Below are positions 21,845 through 34,325 of a stretch of DNA of 64,000 bases, one piece after another. Origin of the DNA: Welwitschia mirabilis (Eukaryota; Gnetophyta; Gnetopsida; Welwitschiales); contig JBOZIK010000001.1 in NCBI GenBank assembly GCA_051453625.1, positions 90,299,262 through 90,363,261 on the forward strand. The letters are read 5' to 3'. The notes under the pieces are model-generated. The model was not told the DNA's origin. It saw only the letters and a program-made list of their open reading frames with translations, and ran no database searches. Position 1 is the stretch's first letter. Each line of letters starts with the position of its first letter. A program made the position numbers and the translations under genes.

Positions 21845-23071
21845 AGAATTATATTCATGAAATTGTTTAACTCTTTGATCTTTAAAAGTATAGTTATCCT
21901 TAAGGCTTAAAAGCTTAATAAAAAATACTTCTAAAACTTAAAAATTAATCACCAACTTAGATATAAGTTTTCTAGAAAATTTATGGAATCTTAAATTATA
22001 GAGTAAAACAAACTTGTTAGGCTTAAAGGATTTCTTGAAGGTGTGCTCATCAAGGTAGGTTTTTGTTCTTTGTTTTTGGATTTTTTTCCTCTACTTTTTT
22101 ATATTCATTTCTAATTTCTTCAAATTCATTCAGACCAAGATTCCTATATTTTAAACCTTCATTGAAATTTTAATTGAGCTATTTTATAGCTACAAGTTCT
22201 TTATGATTAGTTTTTAAGAAAAGTTTATAAGCTTTTTTTATATTTTTAATTAAAAAATACATTAGCAAGGTTAAATTTCAATGAAGGTTTTTTAAGTAGT
22301 CTGATAGGCCTACAGACGATCATTGAGGTGGAGGAATAGATCTTTTCTATTTGAATTTACTACATTTTACAAAGTCCTCTTCAAATATTGATTCATAAAT
22401 TCTACTTAATTATTGATTTGTGGATGATAAGGATTTGTAAAATTATGGGTTATTACACATTTTATAATTAAACAATTTAGTACCTTATTGGAAAAAATAA
22501 GTTCCTCTATCATTAATGATAGCTTAGGATGGTCAGAGTGGAATACAATATCATGTTTTAAGAATCTCATGCCAATTCTAGCATTATTAACTCTAGTTGC
22601 ATAAGCTTCATACCACTTGGTGATATCATCTACATAAACTAATATATGTAGGTATCTAAAAGATGAAGAAAATAATCTAATAAAATTTATATCATAAATA
22701 TCAAATGCTTTAACCTTAAAAATAAGGAAAAAATAAAATGTTATTTCTCTTTTCAATGCCTCTTCAGCACTATGATATGTTATAGACTTTATAATATTCA
22801 TAAGCATCTTTGAAAAGAATTTACTAATAGAGTTCAGATTGAAGGATTTTATGAGAAGATTTTTTTAAAAAGAATTCTATATATCATAATTTTATGATAT
22901 TTAAAGTTTTAATTTGTATAATTTATTTATAAATGATTTGATTAGAGTTGTATTTGAAAAGTAAGGATAATTTTAAAAGTACATATTTACTTCATGCAAG
23001 AATCATTTTTGATTTTTACTATTGTAATGATTGAATATTTTATGAGTGATAAAATAATTAGTCATATTAGC
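21845..23071 (-). pseudogene. Gypsy integrase (element F), core and C-terminal part
   Basis: Integrase inserts retroelement DNA. Reading along the minus strand: HANMTNYF and a KIFNH segment, then NMYF.NYPYFSNT, then KILQSELYW and LFKDAYEY of the zinc-binding H2C2 region. The core follows: AFDIYDINFIRLFSSSFRYL, ITKWYEA, and ITHNFTNPYHPQINN, which matches the gypsy GVTHKVATPYHPQTNG. The C-terminal part reads LNFNEGLKYRNLGLNEFEEI and NKFVLLYNLRFHKFSRKL, and ends near FKDQRVKQFHEY, the counterpart of FKVNGQRLKPY. The first catalytic Asp (GIDF) is now Asn (DINF) and the SDGG motif is lost. A 402-base stretch (22406-22807) is still free of stops. The RT and RNase H of the same element lie at 31012-32560, separated by insert E. 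Confidence 0.9.
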
Positions 23072-23147
23072 ATGTTAACATTTTAATTATTAATTAATTT
23101 ATAATAATTAAATGTAAAGGGAATGGGGAGTGATTCCTAATGTTATA
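23072..23147. repeat. Flank duplication, left copy (around insert E)
   Basis: These 76 bases resemble 30938-31011 at roughly 84 percent by hand alignment; both contain GGGAGTGATTC followed by TAATGT. The segment belongs to element F between RNase H and integrase, and appears once on each side of insert E. Confidence 0.7.
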
Positions 23148-24475
23148 AGAGGATACTTAGTATTGTTCTTCCATAGTGATAATTGGGGTATCTTAACAAA
23201 AATTACATAGAATTTTACTTATTTTGAAATTACAATCAAAGAAAGAAGAAAATAGAGAGTTTGAGAATGTTGTTAAAACTTCAATTAAAGATTTAGAAAA
23301 ATAAACAAGCTTCAAGGTTTAGTCTGATTTATCCTTTAGCACTTCTTCAATCTAATGATATCTTGTAAATTCCTAAAACATACTTAAACTATTAAGTTGT
23401 GATGAATTAGATCATGATGACTTTATCTCATTCACCTTATGAGGATTGGTAAATTTAATGATCACTTTGTCTTTCATATCCCTTTAATAAGTACAGAAAT
23501 TAAGGACTTATGTACTTAAACTCTATTAAATAAAAGTAACTTAAACCAACTAACTTATTGAATTCACTTAGTTAACAATATAACTTGATAATGTAGTTTT
23601 CTCTTAAGTATTCCAAGTATATAGCTATTTGCAAACTAAAATTAAAGGTAAAAAACTATTTTTTATTAAATCAAAAACACACATTACATAAAGAAAAGAA
23701 GAATATGCTAGAATGGGCTACTTAAGCTAGCATTAAAACAAGTTTTCTCCCAAAGAAGGTGCTTAGAAGGCCATGTCGACTATGATGCTCCAAGTCTTCT
23801 ACAACTTGGTCAATTAAATATTCCTTATAATGAGGGCTTAAGGCCCTTTTATAGATGAGCATGAGATGGAAGTAATAGCAAACCATTGGCTTGAAGTGTT
23901 ATATGAGTGGTTATAAAGTTTATCATGTAGCATTAAGGAAGGTTTTTATTTTCTTTCATTAGGTGATAATTATCATGATGAGTCCAATACATGGCTTTTA
24001 GATGCTAATGCTTCTGGCAACTACTAATATTTCCATGTGTCTCCCATGTCATCTTACTTAATACTACCACATGTCACTACTATGTGTTATCTTTATTATC
24101 ACCTTATGTCATCGAAGATGCTAGTGATTTTTGATGTGAAATATAATTAATCCCATAATTGCATTTAGCTAATTTTTCCATGACCAGTCTATAACATAAG
24201 AGTTGAAATGTTCTAATTAAAAGAGCCAATTGCACTAGTGTCTTGGACAGTGGTGCCAGTGTTTTAAGCTAATTGATCTTCATCTTTTAGCATGTCCTTT
24301 AGAATGTGGTAAATAGCCTTAAAATGTTATGAAAAGAATATTAGTTTCCAAATAATATTTAAAAGTAGCAGAATACATAATTTAATGCTAAATTGGTTAT
24401 TTTAGTATCTTTTGTTAAGCTAAATTGATCAGATAACTTGATTAAAATGTTAATTTTTACATGTTAACACATCAC
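23148..24475 (-). repeat. 3' (left) LTR of element E
   Basis: Aligns with 29618-30937: GGATACTTAGTAT at the start, TTACACAAAATTTTACTTAT-like, CAATGATATCTTGT, GGCCATGTCGACTATGAT, and ATGTTAATTTTTACATGTTAAC at the end. Its first 30 or so bases, present in the right LTR, are missing or unrecognisable here. Confidence 0.8.
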
Positions 24476-26389
24476 TTAACTAGAATTTTATTAGACTCTT
24501 AGCAAAAATTTGATAAAAAAATAATCAACATGAAAAATTATCTAAATAAAAGTATTTAAGTATGAAAAATGATATATATATATTTTAAAAATTTTATGAA
24601 TAATGTTTGAAAATAAGGCATCAAAACCATAAAAATCTTGTAAAAATGAATGCCATACCCCTAATTAAAACTAAAATTTATGCTCAAAGGTTTATGATAG
24701 AAAGTGTTAATAAAATTTTGAGAACATATCCTTAGGAAATATTTATTTAAAGATGTGCTTTTCAAAAAAAGATGTGAAGAAATGCAACTAAGCTATGATG
24801 TAGAAAAAGAAAAAAAAATCTAATGATAGATGACCACCTTTTATTTCTTCTTGAAATCTAAGTCAAATATCAATCCATAAAAATAGTTTATGCCTTATAA
24901 TATTATTTCTCACAAAATGGAGGTGAAGTAAAATGCATGAGAATGAAAAATGAAAATATGAAAAAGGACTCAATAATGCAACCTATGAATAGAAGAGATA
25001 ACCTATCTAAGTCAATGGCCTTATTATATTTTTGTGATTTTTAATGGATATTAATATTAGATAACAAAAGTATTAACCAAGTAAATTATGTGAATTCAAG
25101 AATTAATAGCAAATCTTAAGTATAAAAGTTAAAGAAAATAGAACTCAAAAGGTATCCAATTTCAACCTTTTCTTTCAATTATTTTCCTTTTTTCCTAGCA
25201 TACATGTTCTTTGTTTTAAGCATTTGGAATTACATTGAACATCCAATATTATGACATTTTCTTCCAATAGATTTAAACATGCTACTTTTCAAGAAATCAG
25301 TGTTGCATTCCTGATGAATGTCTATAGACCCAATGCAATTAATTATGTCATAAGTGAATTATTAAATTACATTACTAGTGAGTGCCTATAGTCCTGATGT
25401 AGTTAACTAAACCCAATTAAGTGAGCAATAATATGTGCTTTTAGAGGAGAGATATCACATAATTTTTCTTTTTATTTTTCTTCCCATATTCATTTTTTAT
25501 GCACATAAGGGGATTATTGACTTATTAGCCTAGTTAAGAAATATCTTATTTCCATGAAGATTCTTTGTACATAGAAACATAATATGAAGGTAGATTCCAC
25601 ATTTTTCATCCATATTTTTCAAAATTGAAGATCTTGAGAGAATGTAACTTTAATAATGATATAAAATTTTCTTAAAAATCCATAAGTGTACTTAATCATT
25701 ATAATTACTTAAAATGATAGCAAGATCACTTATTATTGATTATTATTAAGGGCCATTACTTCAGGTTTGTAAGTCTCATGAATTCATACGTAAACAATCA
25801 AGATGGATGGTTTGTTAGCTTAATGGGGTTATTAAAATATGGAATGGACAAATGAAGAGGCTTAAGGAGATGATTGAATAAGTGGTAATGCTTTGGAATT
25901 TCCATAAGAAAAAATCCTTAACCAATACTTATTTTCTTATGAAATGACTTGACTAATTCATGTTTTAACTATCAAAATTTTTTTAATGGTATGCTAGAAA
26001 TAAAGCTTGAAAGGATTATGACTATTAAGTTTAGAGTGGAAAAAAATGAGAATCAAGTAATAGCATAGGATGGAGAACATTTTTATAGGAAGACTCTGCA
26101 CATAAGTTTAAAAATTTATATAAAACATGGAGGTGAAAATAGTAGAGTTCAAACATTCAAAGTTAGATGTGGTTCAACTTATGAGATTTTTATGTTTTAC
26201 TAAAAGATGATGTAAAACATATTTCTTAAAAAGAGATTTAATTGAATAAAAAAATATGTTTTACAAATTTATGAGGTAATTCAAAAACATTAAAAGAGTT
26301 GTTTTTGTGATCAATATTCAATTCCAGATTAGGAAAGATTTAGCTTAGGAAGAGAACGTTTAGAGTTATAAATCTTAATAATAAAATCA
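24476..26389. other. Interior of element E without recognised domain
   Basis: AT-rich and full of stops on both strands. I looked for the reverse transcriptase expected after protease on the minus strand and did not find it. A plus-strand-looking phrase near 25800 gave no convincing match. Confidence 0.45.
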
Positions 26390-26810
26390 ACTTCATCAAA
26401 GTTTCCTGGTAATTTAATTGTATTGAAAATATTCAAGCTCATTGGCATGTTTCTAAATGATATTTTTCTTTGACCGTTCCTATAATTAATAAAGCATTAG
26501 ATATTGTAAGGAAAGGTATTCCTAAAATGATTAGAATTGGATTGCGTTTTATTATTTTCATTTCTAAAATAATGAAGTATTATAAGAAATAATAATTATC
26601 TACTCAAACTATCACATATTTAACTATTCTTAACAGTGAATTTGAAGAGTTATTGCTAATTGTAATTTGACTTTAGTATTTTTAAGATCATTTAGGTCAA
26701 GTTCCTTGTACACATAATGGGGTAGGATATTAACACTTTCTTCAAGGTCCAATAAGGCTTACTTAATGATTTTTCCTCCCAATTGTAATGACTATCGTTG
26801 AGCAATCAAG
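26390..26810 (-). pseudogene. Gypsy aspartic protease relic (element E)
   Basis: The protease cuts the Gag-Pol polyprotein. The minus strand reads ELGGKIIKxALLDLEESVNI, then LPHYVYKELDLNDLK, TITISNNSS, LLRIVKYVIV and, after a break, ILGIPFLTISNALLI. Plant gypsy proteases have ALLDLGASVNLLPYSVYxxL and ILGRPFLATxNALI. The catalytic Asp of DLG is kept but the Gly-Ala pair has become Glu-Glu, which would disable the loop. Stops interrupt the frame. Confidence 0.85.
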
Positions 26811-27629
26811 ATCTTTATGCTTCAATGGATTTGTATTTTATATGATGGCACTAGTCTATTAGGCTAAGAAGTCCTTTTTCTTAACAGGCATTCATCTCTT
26901 CATTGTGAACATATCCTTAAGGGATTTTTCATATGAGGGCACATGTTTAATTACTTATAAAATAGGCATGTGGATTTTGATTTACTTAAAAATCTCTAAG
27001 ACCTCTAACTATTATTTTTCTATGTTCTTCTTCCTAAGTTATTGTGAAAATGGGAAAGACCCTTGGGAGTTCATGGGTGTCTTTGTGTTTTTTACTTTTT
27101 TCTTTCCATTATTTATTTTAGTAAATGATTTTTCATTCTTATATTAACTTGGATTTATTCCTTATTTTATCTTTTTATCACTTTAGAGGTGAATGGCTTT
27201 AGTTTATTTAATTTGGATTAGCTCTCGTTTTATGAATCTAATTTCTTTTGGGTTTGAATATAAGCTCATGGAAAGTTTACTAAGTTCTCTTTAGTTTAGA
27301 GGAGAGAATATTTTGAAGCACTTGGGTTTGGATTTGAACTTTTTTTCCAGGATTATCTAAGGAGGATGGATATTTCTTAAGAGTTCTTTCATGATCATGG
27401 TTAGTTTGGATTTGATCATGGTTAATCTAGGCTTGGTTGTTTATGAATTTTTTTGATGATTCATCTAATAGGAAAGATGAAGAGGATTCTTGATGGCTTG
27501 ATAGAAAGGAATGGAAGGATGATAAAGAGAACGAATTTTTTGATTGATTAGTGTAATTTTGACTAAATGAGTTATTTGATTTTCAAAAAACCTCATGGTG
27601 ATCCCTTCACTTGGGATCGTAGGTATTGG

Positions 27630-27660
27630 AATAGGAGTTTTTTTTTTTTTTTTTGATTTT
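27630..27660. repeat. Poly-T run
   Basis: An almost pure T stretch inside element E, between gag and protease. On the minus strand it gives a Lys-rich start to a short open frame that I do not call a gene. Confidence 0.7.
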
Positions 27661-27949
27661 GCCACTAGTGTTCTATTGTGTTAACTTGTTTGTTTACTAT
27701 ATTTTAAAAGAAGGGGATGAAAGGAAACTTAGTTATATTGTGTGAGTTTATGTGGCAAATTAGGCATACAAGTTTAGTGGTTAAAGGTGTAGGTGACATG
27801 GATAGAGATTCTACTTTTCTAGTTAAATCATCTATCCTACTATTAATCTAAAAATTATTAGTTACCTTGAATACACTTCTATATCTCATAGTGTAGTAGG
27901 ATCTAGATGGTTCACTTATCTTCTCCTAATTTCTAAAGATTTGTGTTAC

Positions 27950-28450
27950 AGTTTCAAGGTAGTTCCAAACTTCACCTAGTGGGAGACTAAAGAAAGTACC
28001 TCTACTTATCATTCCAATTGACTGACTATTATTTGTTGATAACCTATTATAAAAGAAGTTAATTTCCTTCCCTAGCTTGAATATGTATTACAGACACTTT
28101 AGAAGTAAGTCCTTAAAGCTTTCTAAGGCTTTAGATAAAGTTTCATGATCTTTTTATTAATAATTAATTATCTCTCACATTAAAGCATTCGTCTTATGGT
28201 TTGGAAAGAATTTTCAAATTAATGATTGTTTAGAAAGTATTAGGATCTGATGGATAAGGGTTTAAGGATTATACCCATGATTTATCCTTTTCCTTTAGGA
28301 ATAATGATAAGAGAATGAGCCTAAGGATGTTATAATTGTTGGGATATTGTGGTATGATCAATACCACACACTTGAATTCCTTGAGATGTAGGTAGAGGTC
28401 CTCTAATTTTAACCCATAAAAATGAGGTAATAACTAGATGTTGAATGGCT
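27950..28450 (-). pseudogene. Gypsy gag (retrotransposon capsid) relic (element E)
   Basis: Gag forms the virus-like particle. On the minus strand I read LPHFYGLKLEDLYLHLKEF, then LRLILLSLFLKEKDKSWV, then SLNPYPSD. After a short shift come NHKTNALM, KALESFKDLLLKCL, INFFYNRLSTNNSQSIGMIS and LGEVWNYLE. Plant gypsy Gag has FxGxxxEDPxxHLxxF, LRLFPFSLxDKAKxWLNSLPPxSI, WERFKDLLRxCPHHG and FYNGLxxxxRxxIDAAAGG. Order and spacing agree. Several Gln and Trp codons have become stops. Confidence 0.88.
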
Positions 28451-29553
28451 TGAATTTTAATATTTGCACTATTAGCAATTATACTATGCATGAGGGGTTC
28501 CTAAGAATTAAAATTACAGGTAGTGACAAAAGGTTTACATTGGGAGGAGGGGTTATTATTTTGGTTTTTTAATGGATTTTGGCTAGTATTAAACTATGCT
28601 CATTGATTAATGTAGTAGGACTATAGATTATGTAATAATTCTTGATTAGATTAAGGGATATTATTATTATAAAGGTATCAAAATATGGATTAAGTATTTG
28701 GGTTTTATTGAGACTTAGAGGCTTATTCTCTTTAGGTATCATTATGGGCTTGGTTTTTGCATGGAATTCTCTGTTCTTCATTTTTCTTAGTGTTAGGATC
28801 CATGTTGTTATTGAAGGATTTTCTAATTAATGACCTAATTCATCGTGAATTCAAGACATGCAACTTTTACAAGTATTATAGATATGTTTTAAATAGTATC
28901 CAAATGATAAAAAGTTTTTAAAATTTTAACAAATGTCTCAAGAAAAGTCTAAGAGTGTTTTGTATAGAAGTGCAAGTAACACTAGTGAGGGAGGTAGTAA
29001 TGCTAGTTAAGTTAAGAGTTATGGCTTTGAGAAAATCATAAACATTCACAAAATTCACACAAAATAATTAGAGTTATAGGGTCAAAGTAAAATATAATAG
29101 AAATTAAAATGAGAACTAAAAATTAATTCTAAAGAAAAATAAACTCTAATTTTTTTATTTTTAGATAATTTTAATAGAAAGTTGCAGAATGGAAACAAAA
29201 ACTTTACCTAATAGAATAAAATTTGCAAAAAGAAAAATCATAAAAGAAATGAGTTCAATATTTAGTTTTTTGCCTTATTTTGGTTGCAACTTGTAAAAAC
29301 TTTATTAGACTTGCAACACAAAATAAAACAAGATTCATGTTAAAGAAAAAAATTAAAGACAACTTTAAAATGGATCAATACCCACCACTAGAAAGAAAAT
29401 AAAGGAAATAAACACATAAAAGAAAATAGAAAAGGACTAGATTGAGTATAACTAGAAATGGACTACTACCAATTAAAAAACTTAAAAGAAAACTAAACTT
29501 AAAAGATTGCAAGAAAGGAAAAATATACTCCCCTTGACAAGCTACTATACCAT
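28451..29553 (-). other. Leader and 5' part of element E
   Basis: Sequence between the primer-binding site and gag. The part at 29230-29550 matches the leader of element G (10830-11190). Two overlapping short open frames near 28570-28830, one per strand, have no domain and are rejected as genes. Confidence 0.5.
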
Positions 29554-29575
29554 TATTCTCAATAATAACTCCAAA
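29554..29575 (-). promoter_or_regulatory. Primer-binding site relic of element E
   Basis: ATTCTCAATAATAACTCCAA lines up with the better kept ATCCCCAGCAACAGTGCCCA of element G at the same position relative to leader and LTR. The differences are mostly transitions. Confidence 0.65.
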
Positions 29576-29587
29576 ATATATTCATTT

Positions 29588-30937
29588 TGTAGTTTAGGTA
29601 AATCAAAATAAACTAGATGGATACTTAGTATCATTCTTCCCTATGGATAATTATGGTATCTTGACAGAAATTACACAAAATTTTACTTATCTTGTAATTG
29701 CAATCAAAGAAAGGATAAAATAAAGAGTCTAAGAATGTTATTAAAAATTAGATCAGAGAGGTATGAAAATAAATAAGCTCCAAGATTTAGCTTAATTTGT
29801 CCTTCAACAATCCTTTAATCCAATGATATCCTATGAATTATTCAAACATGCTTAAACTATCAAGTTATGATGACTTAGGTCATGATGACATGATCTCATT
29901 CACCATATGAAGATTGGTGAATTCAATGGTAACTAGGTTCTTCACATCTCTTTAATAAGTATGAAAAGTAAGGATTTATAGTACTAAAGATCCATCAATT
30001 AAAAATGAATTAAATAAAGTTATAGAATTTACTCAGTTAACAATATAATTTGATAATGTAGTTTTCTCTTAAGCATTACAAATATAACATTATTTTCAAT
30101 TTTAAATTAACGACAAGCAACTCCTTTATATTAAATAAAAAAACATACATAACATTAAGGGAAGAAGAAGATGCTAGTATGAACTTCTCAAGCTACCCTT
30201 AAAACAAGTTCACTTCCAAAGAAGGTATTAGAAGGCCATGTCGACTATGATTCTTCCAAGAGTCTACTAATTTACCAATAAAAGAAACCTTTATAATGAA
30301 GGTTGAAGGCCTTTTATAGGTGTGCATGGGAGTGGGGTTATAGGAATTATTTGGCTTGTAGTATTAGGTGAATGGTTATAAAGTTTATCATGTAGCATTA
30401 GATAGGGTCTTTATATTCTTGCATTAGGTGAGAATCATCATGATGAGTTCAACACATGACTTCTAGGGGCTGATGCTTCTATCAACTAGTAATATTACCA
30501 TGTGTCTCCCATGTCATCTTACTTAACACTTTCATATGTCACTAGTACATGTTACCATCATCATCGCCATATGTTATTAAAGATGCCAGTTATTCATGAT
30601 GTAAAACCTAATTAATGCCATCATTGCATTTAATTGATTTTTCTAAGAAAGGTTCAAAACATAAGAATTGAAATATTTTGATTAGACGGACTAACAGTGC
30701 TAGTGTCCTGGATGATGACATTAAAGTTTTAAATTGATTAATCTTCATGTTTCAGCATGTTCTTTGGAATGTGGTATATAGCCTGAAAATGTCATGAAAA
30801 GATGATAATTTTCCAAATAATATTTAAAAGTGGTCGTAAGATGTAATTTTATGATAAATAAATAATTTCACTATCTTATATTAAGCTAAATTAATAAAAT
30901 AACTTGATTAGAATGTTAATTTTTGCATGTTAACTTA
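29588..30937 (-). repeat. 5' (right) LTR of element E
   Basis: Starts TGTAGTTTAGGTAAATC next to the primer site and ends ATGTTAATTTTTGCATGTTAAC. It is the direct repeat of 23148-24475. Confidence 0.8.
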
Positions 30938-31011
30938 TGTTAAGATTTTACTTATTAAGTACTTTATGAAAATTAAATCTAAATGAAATGGGAGTGATTC
31001 TTAATGTAATA
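30938..31011. repeat. Flank duplication, right copy (around insert E)
   Basis: Partner of 23072-23147. It continues directly into the RNase H relic of element F. Confidence 0.7.
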
Positions 31012-32560
31012 GAAGTAATCATCAACTGCATTTTTACTCCTTTCTTATCCTTAATTTCAATATCAACTACTTGTCAAAGTAGTATTCATTTTATTAATCT
31101 AGCCTTATGATCTTTCTTATCTAATAAGTAACTAAGACTTAAATGATCAATGAACATGATAGTTTTTACACTTGTAACATATGATTTAAATTTTCTCAGG
31201 GTGAAAATTATTACTAAAAGCTCTTTTTCAATAGTTTTGTAATTTAGTTAAGGACGTTGTAATGTTTCACTTACATAGTAAATATCATATAGTTTTTCAT
31301 TCTTTTGTTGTTCTAAGGTTACTCCTATAATGTAATTACTTAAAGTAAGTAATAATCACTTGCATCACATTATATCTTAAGAAAACAAAAAGAACTAATC
31401 AAGAGGTTATAAAATGGTAGATAAAGAAAAAAGATATTCCAATATCTCAAAGGTATTATTCCATTTAGGAGTGTAATAAAAATAAATATCTTTAATAGGA
31501 ATATTATTTAAAGGTTTGAAATTTTGATGAAGTTATGAATAAATCTTATATAATAATTAGCACATTTGAGAAATTGTTTAACATCTTTAAAACATCTAGG
31601 AAGGGTAATATGAGTGATAAATTAAACTTTTACAAGGCCCAATTCTATGTCATTCTTATAAATCACATGTATTAAAACTATATTCTTTGTAACCATAAAA
31701 TTACATTTCTTCTATAATAAAATAAGATTTTATTTACACAACAATAAGAATAATTTTAAATGATGGAGAAATGAGTTAAAGATTTCATCAAAATTAGAAC
31801 ATTTATCCATTAAAAGTTTAACAAATTTTTCAATCATATTAAAAAGATATTCATCATACACTGTTAGAAGATAGCTAGGGCATTATAAAGGTTATAGATC
31901 ATTTTTTATAGATAAAGGGTTCAAATAAGTAATAAATGTAGTCTTTACTTTGTTTTAAGGGCAATTAATATCTTATTATATCCCAATATCTATCTAATAA
32001 ACATTAATACCTATGTTCCACTATTCTTTCTAATATCTAATTAATAAAGAACATAAGGAAATAATTTTTATGAGTTACAATGTTTAGTTTTCAATAGTTG
32101 ATGTACATTTTTCAACCTACTTTTATTGCCGTTTATTTCATGTGAGAGTTAAGTCTATGTTGATTGTTTTTTACTAGTCTTATCATTTTATTCTAAGTAA
32201 ATGGGACCACTTCCTTTTAGCTTGAATATAGTCCATCTTATATTCTTCTTGTGTTGTTTGAGCATAAAAATTAAGTATTCTTATTTGGAAGTAAGTAGTT
32301 TCACAAATATCATTATAAGATAGAACTAATTATCTCCTAAGAATGCATATTTTAGGTGTTTATAAAGAGGATTAAGTTCAATATTAGGAATGCACTCTTC
32401 ACTGAAAGGTTTTCTTTTTGATGCACATGGTAAAGTTTCAAAGTTATGCTTTCTATAAAATGTCTCAAGGTTAAAATTTCTTTCAATAATAAGTGATAAA
32501 TCTTTATGAGTTTCATGTAGTGGATGATTTTTCAAAGATGCTAAAGATTGAAGAATTTCA
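31012..32560 (-). pseudogene. Gypsy reverse transcriptase and RNase H (element F)
   Basis: The enzyme copies element RNA into DNA. At the right end (32326-32535, minus) a clean frame ends IELNPLYKHLKYAFLGDN, matching the gypsy ELKPLPxHLKYAFLGDN just before the RT domain. Then come stop-rich RT pieces: NMIEKFVKLLMDKCSNF, KKCNFMVTKNIVLIHV, and FKDVKQFLKCANYYIRFI (from VRSFLGHAGFYRRFI). RNase H follows: NYKTIEKELLVIIFTLRKF, KTIMFIDHLSLSYLLDKKDH, LIKWILL and VDIEIKDKKGV. The catalytic YMDD-type box has become LMDK (31802-31810). The central part of RT is poorly readable. Integrase of the same element lies beyond insert E at 21845-23071. Confidence 0.9.
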
Positions 32561-34039
32561 TCTTTATCTATTTCAACTAATTCTAAGTCCTTTATGTCAT
32601 TTGATACTAGTGAGATATAGCTAAGCTAATTTTGGACCTATCTTATCATATTCATGGAAGCTTTAGATGTGGACTTAAGATAATAAAACCTAGGATTGGA
32701 AAATTACTTATGTTTATCTATTTTTATTATTTAATAGTAACTAATTTTCTAAAATAATATCATTATAATGGAAAGAAAAACAAATAAACATTACAAAATT
32801 TAATAATTTAACTTATAAAAGGAAAAATAAATGATTGTAGTTATATAATATCGATACTCTATTACCCTATCAATAGTAGGCTAGAGATAACTTGTCTACA
32901 AGCAATGTCCTAATAAAATCATGAATGGAACACATATCTAGAATGAAAGATATATTTATTTGTACTAGAAACTAAATTATATATTAAACTAATTATATCT
33001 TAGACAATTGATAAATAAGTAATAAATGAAATTCAAAATTAAAATATTGACTTAGCTTCCTCATTCCACTACTATACTATAATTCAATATCATTGTAATA
33101 AAAAAACCATGATACTAAAGTGAAAGGAAGAATAGAAGGAAATGAAAAGAATCTAAATTACAAGCATCTTGGTGTAATTATAGCAAGGAAGCCTGAAAAT
33201 AATTTCTTGTCATGTAACTTAATGAAATATGTAGCCAATTGAACTCCAAATCCAAATCTTTATTAGACTGAAATTGAATTACAAAAAAGTGAAATATTTA
33301 TAAGATGTTTCTTCTTGTCTAACCTATTTCTCTAAGGAAAGAAAATACATTTATACATCAGTTCAAAAAAAGTTCTAGACACAACTATGATGGATTATGC
33401 ACATAATCACATATGGTTAAGAAGATATTGGAAAGGGGATTATCTTCATGCTAATTTGAATTTTTGATTCCTTGCCACTTACCTAGGATTACTTATTATC
33501 TAGCCTATTAATTATTGTTCCCTTATGTCAAGTTCACAGTTCTGATCATGGCTTCATCCCACTGTATTTAAAATTTACTTTTGCACTAATAAGTCTATTG
33601 ATTTCTCATTATTGCAATATGGTAGATCTAGTAATATAACTCCATGTAATTAACCTTTCATTCATTAATAGTTCTCGCACTATGATGTTCATTAATAACT
33701 GTTTCTTCTTTTATGATGGCTTCTGAAAATGTTTTAAAATAAACATTAAACTTATTATATCTTCATTACTTGGTAATGGTTTTATCAATAACATAAAATA
33801 GTATAATTTTAAATGAAAATTAAAACTTCAATAAAATAAAAAATACAAGAAATCATTTATTCTAGTAATTGTTATTTTCAATATAGAAATAATGTTCTTA
33901 TTACATTGATTAGCCAGTAAAACATGTAGGAATTTATGAATTTTAATTGTTCATCATAACCTCCTTTTCAAATAGTAATAATCCCTTCATCACTTAACAA
34001 AATAAAATGTATATAGAAGAGTAAGACGTGAAACTATTT
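32561..34039. other. Unassigned stretch; expected gag/protease or LTR of element F
   Basis: I found no gag or protease motif here. The phrase near 32850-32930 (CGATACTCTATTACCC, CTAGAGATAACTTGTCTAC) resembles the leader or LTR edge of gypsy elements, so part may be a 5' LTR. Nothing else can be supported. Confidence 0.3.
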
Positions 34040-34225
34040 GGGTGTGAATCGTGTGTTCAAATTGATATTTCTTTTAAATGAATCTTTAATCTTTTATACC
34101 TATAAATCTTTAATGAAACACACAAAATGTACTAATATGTGAAAGTCAATGCATTTGTTGTACTCTAGAGAGGAATTTTATAAGAGACAGTTAAAAGATT
34201 ACTATAAATATATTTCTATCTAATT

Positions 34226-34325
34226 NNNNNNNNNNNNNNNNNNNNNNNNNNNNNNNNNNNNNNNNNNNNNNNNNNNNNNNNNNNNNNNNNNNNNNNNNNN
34301 NNNNNNNNNNNNNNNNNNNNNNNNN
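34226..34325. other. Assembly gap (100 N) with duplicated flanks
   Basis: The 34 bases before the gap (34192-34225, TAAAAGATTACTATAAATA...) recur with about two differences directly after it (34326-34360). Confidence 0.97.

Larger units (their letters stand above)
23148..30937 (-). mobile_element. Gypsy-type LTR element E, nested in F
   Basis: Two direct repeats of about 1.35 kb (23148-24475 and 29588-30937) flank a 5.1-kb interior. A primer-binding relic lies at 29554-29575 beside the right repeat, so the element is on the minus strand with its 5' LTR on the right. The interior has a leader, gag (27950-28450) and protease (26390-26810). The space left of the protease (24476-26390) is under 2 kb and shows no reverse transcriptase, RNase H or integrase, so E looks like a deletion derivative. 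It interrupts gypsy element F between RNase H and integrase. Confidence 0.8.

Noticed and set aside
24476-26389. Possible reverse transcriptase of element E
   Set aside because: I searched both strands by eye for LPLPF, MDD and YLL-type motifs and found none that held order or spacing.
26905-27147. 80-residue Phe/Leu-rich plus-strand frame resembling membrane segments
   Set aside because: Hydrophobic runs are expected from T-rich DNA; it is antisense to the gag-protease interval of element E and has no homologue that I recognise.
28569-28830. Two overlapping opposite-strand frames of 60-70 residues
   Set aside because: They lie in the leader of gypsy element E, overlap each other and show no domain.
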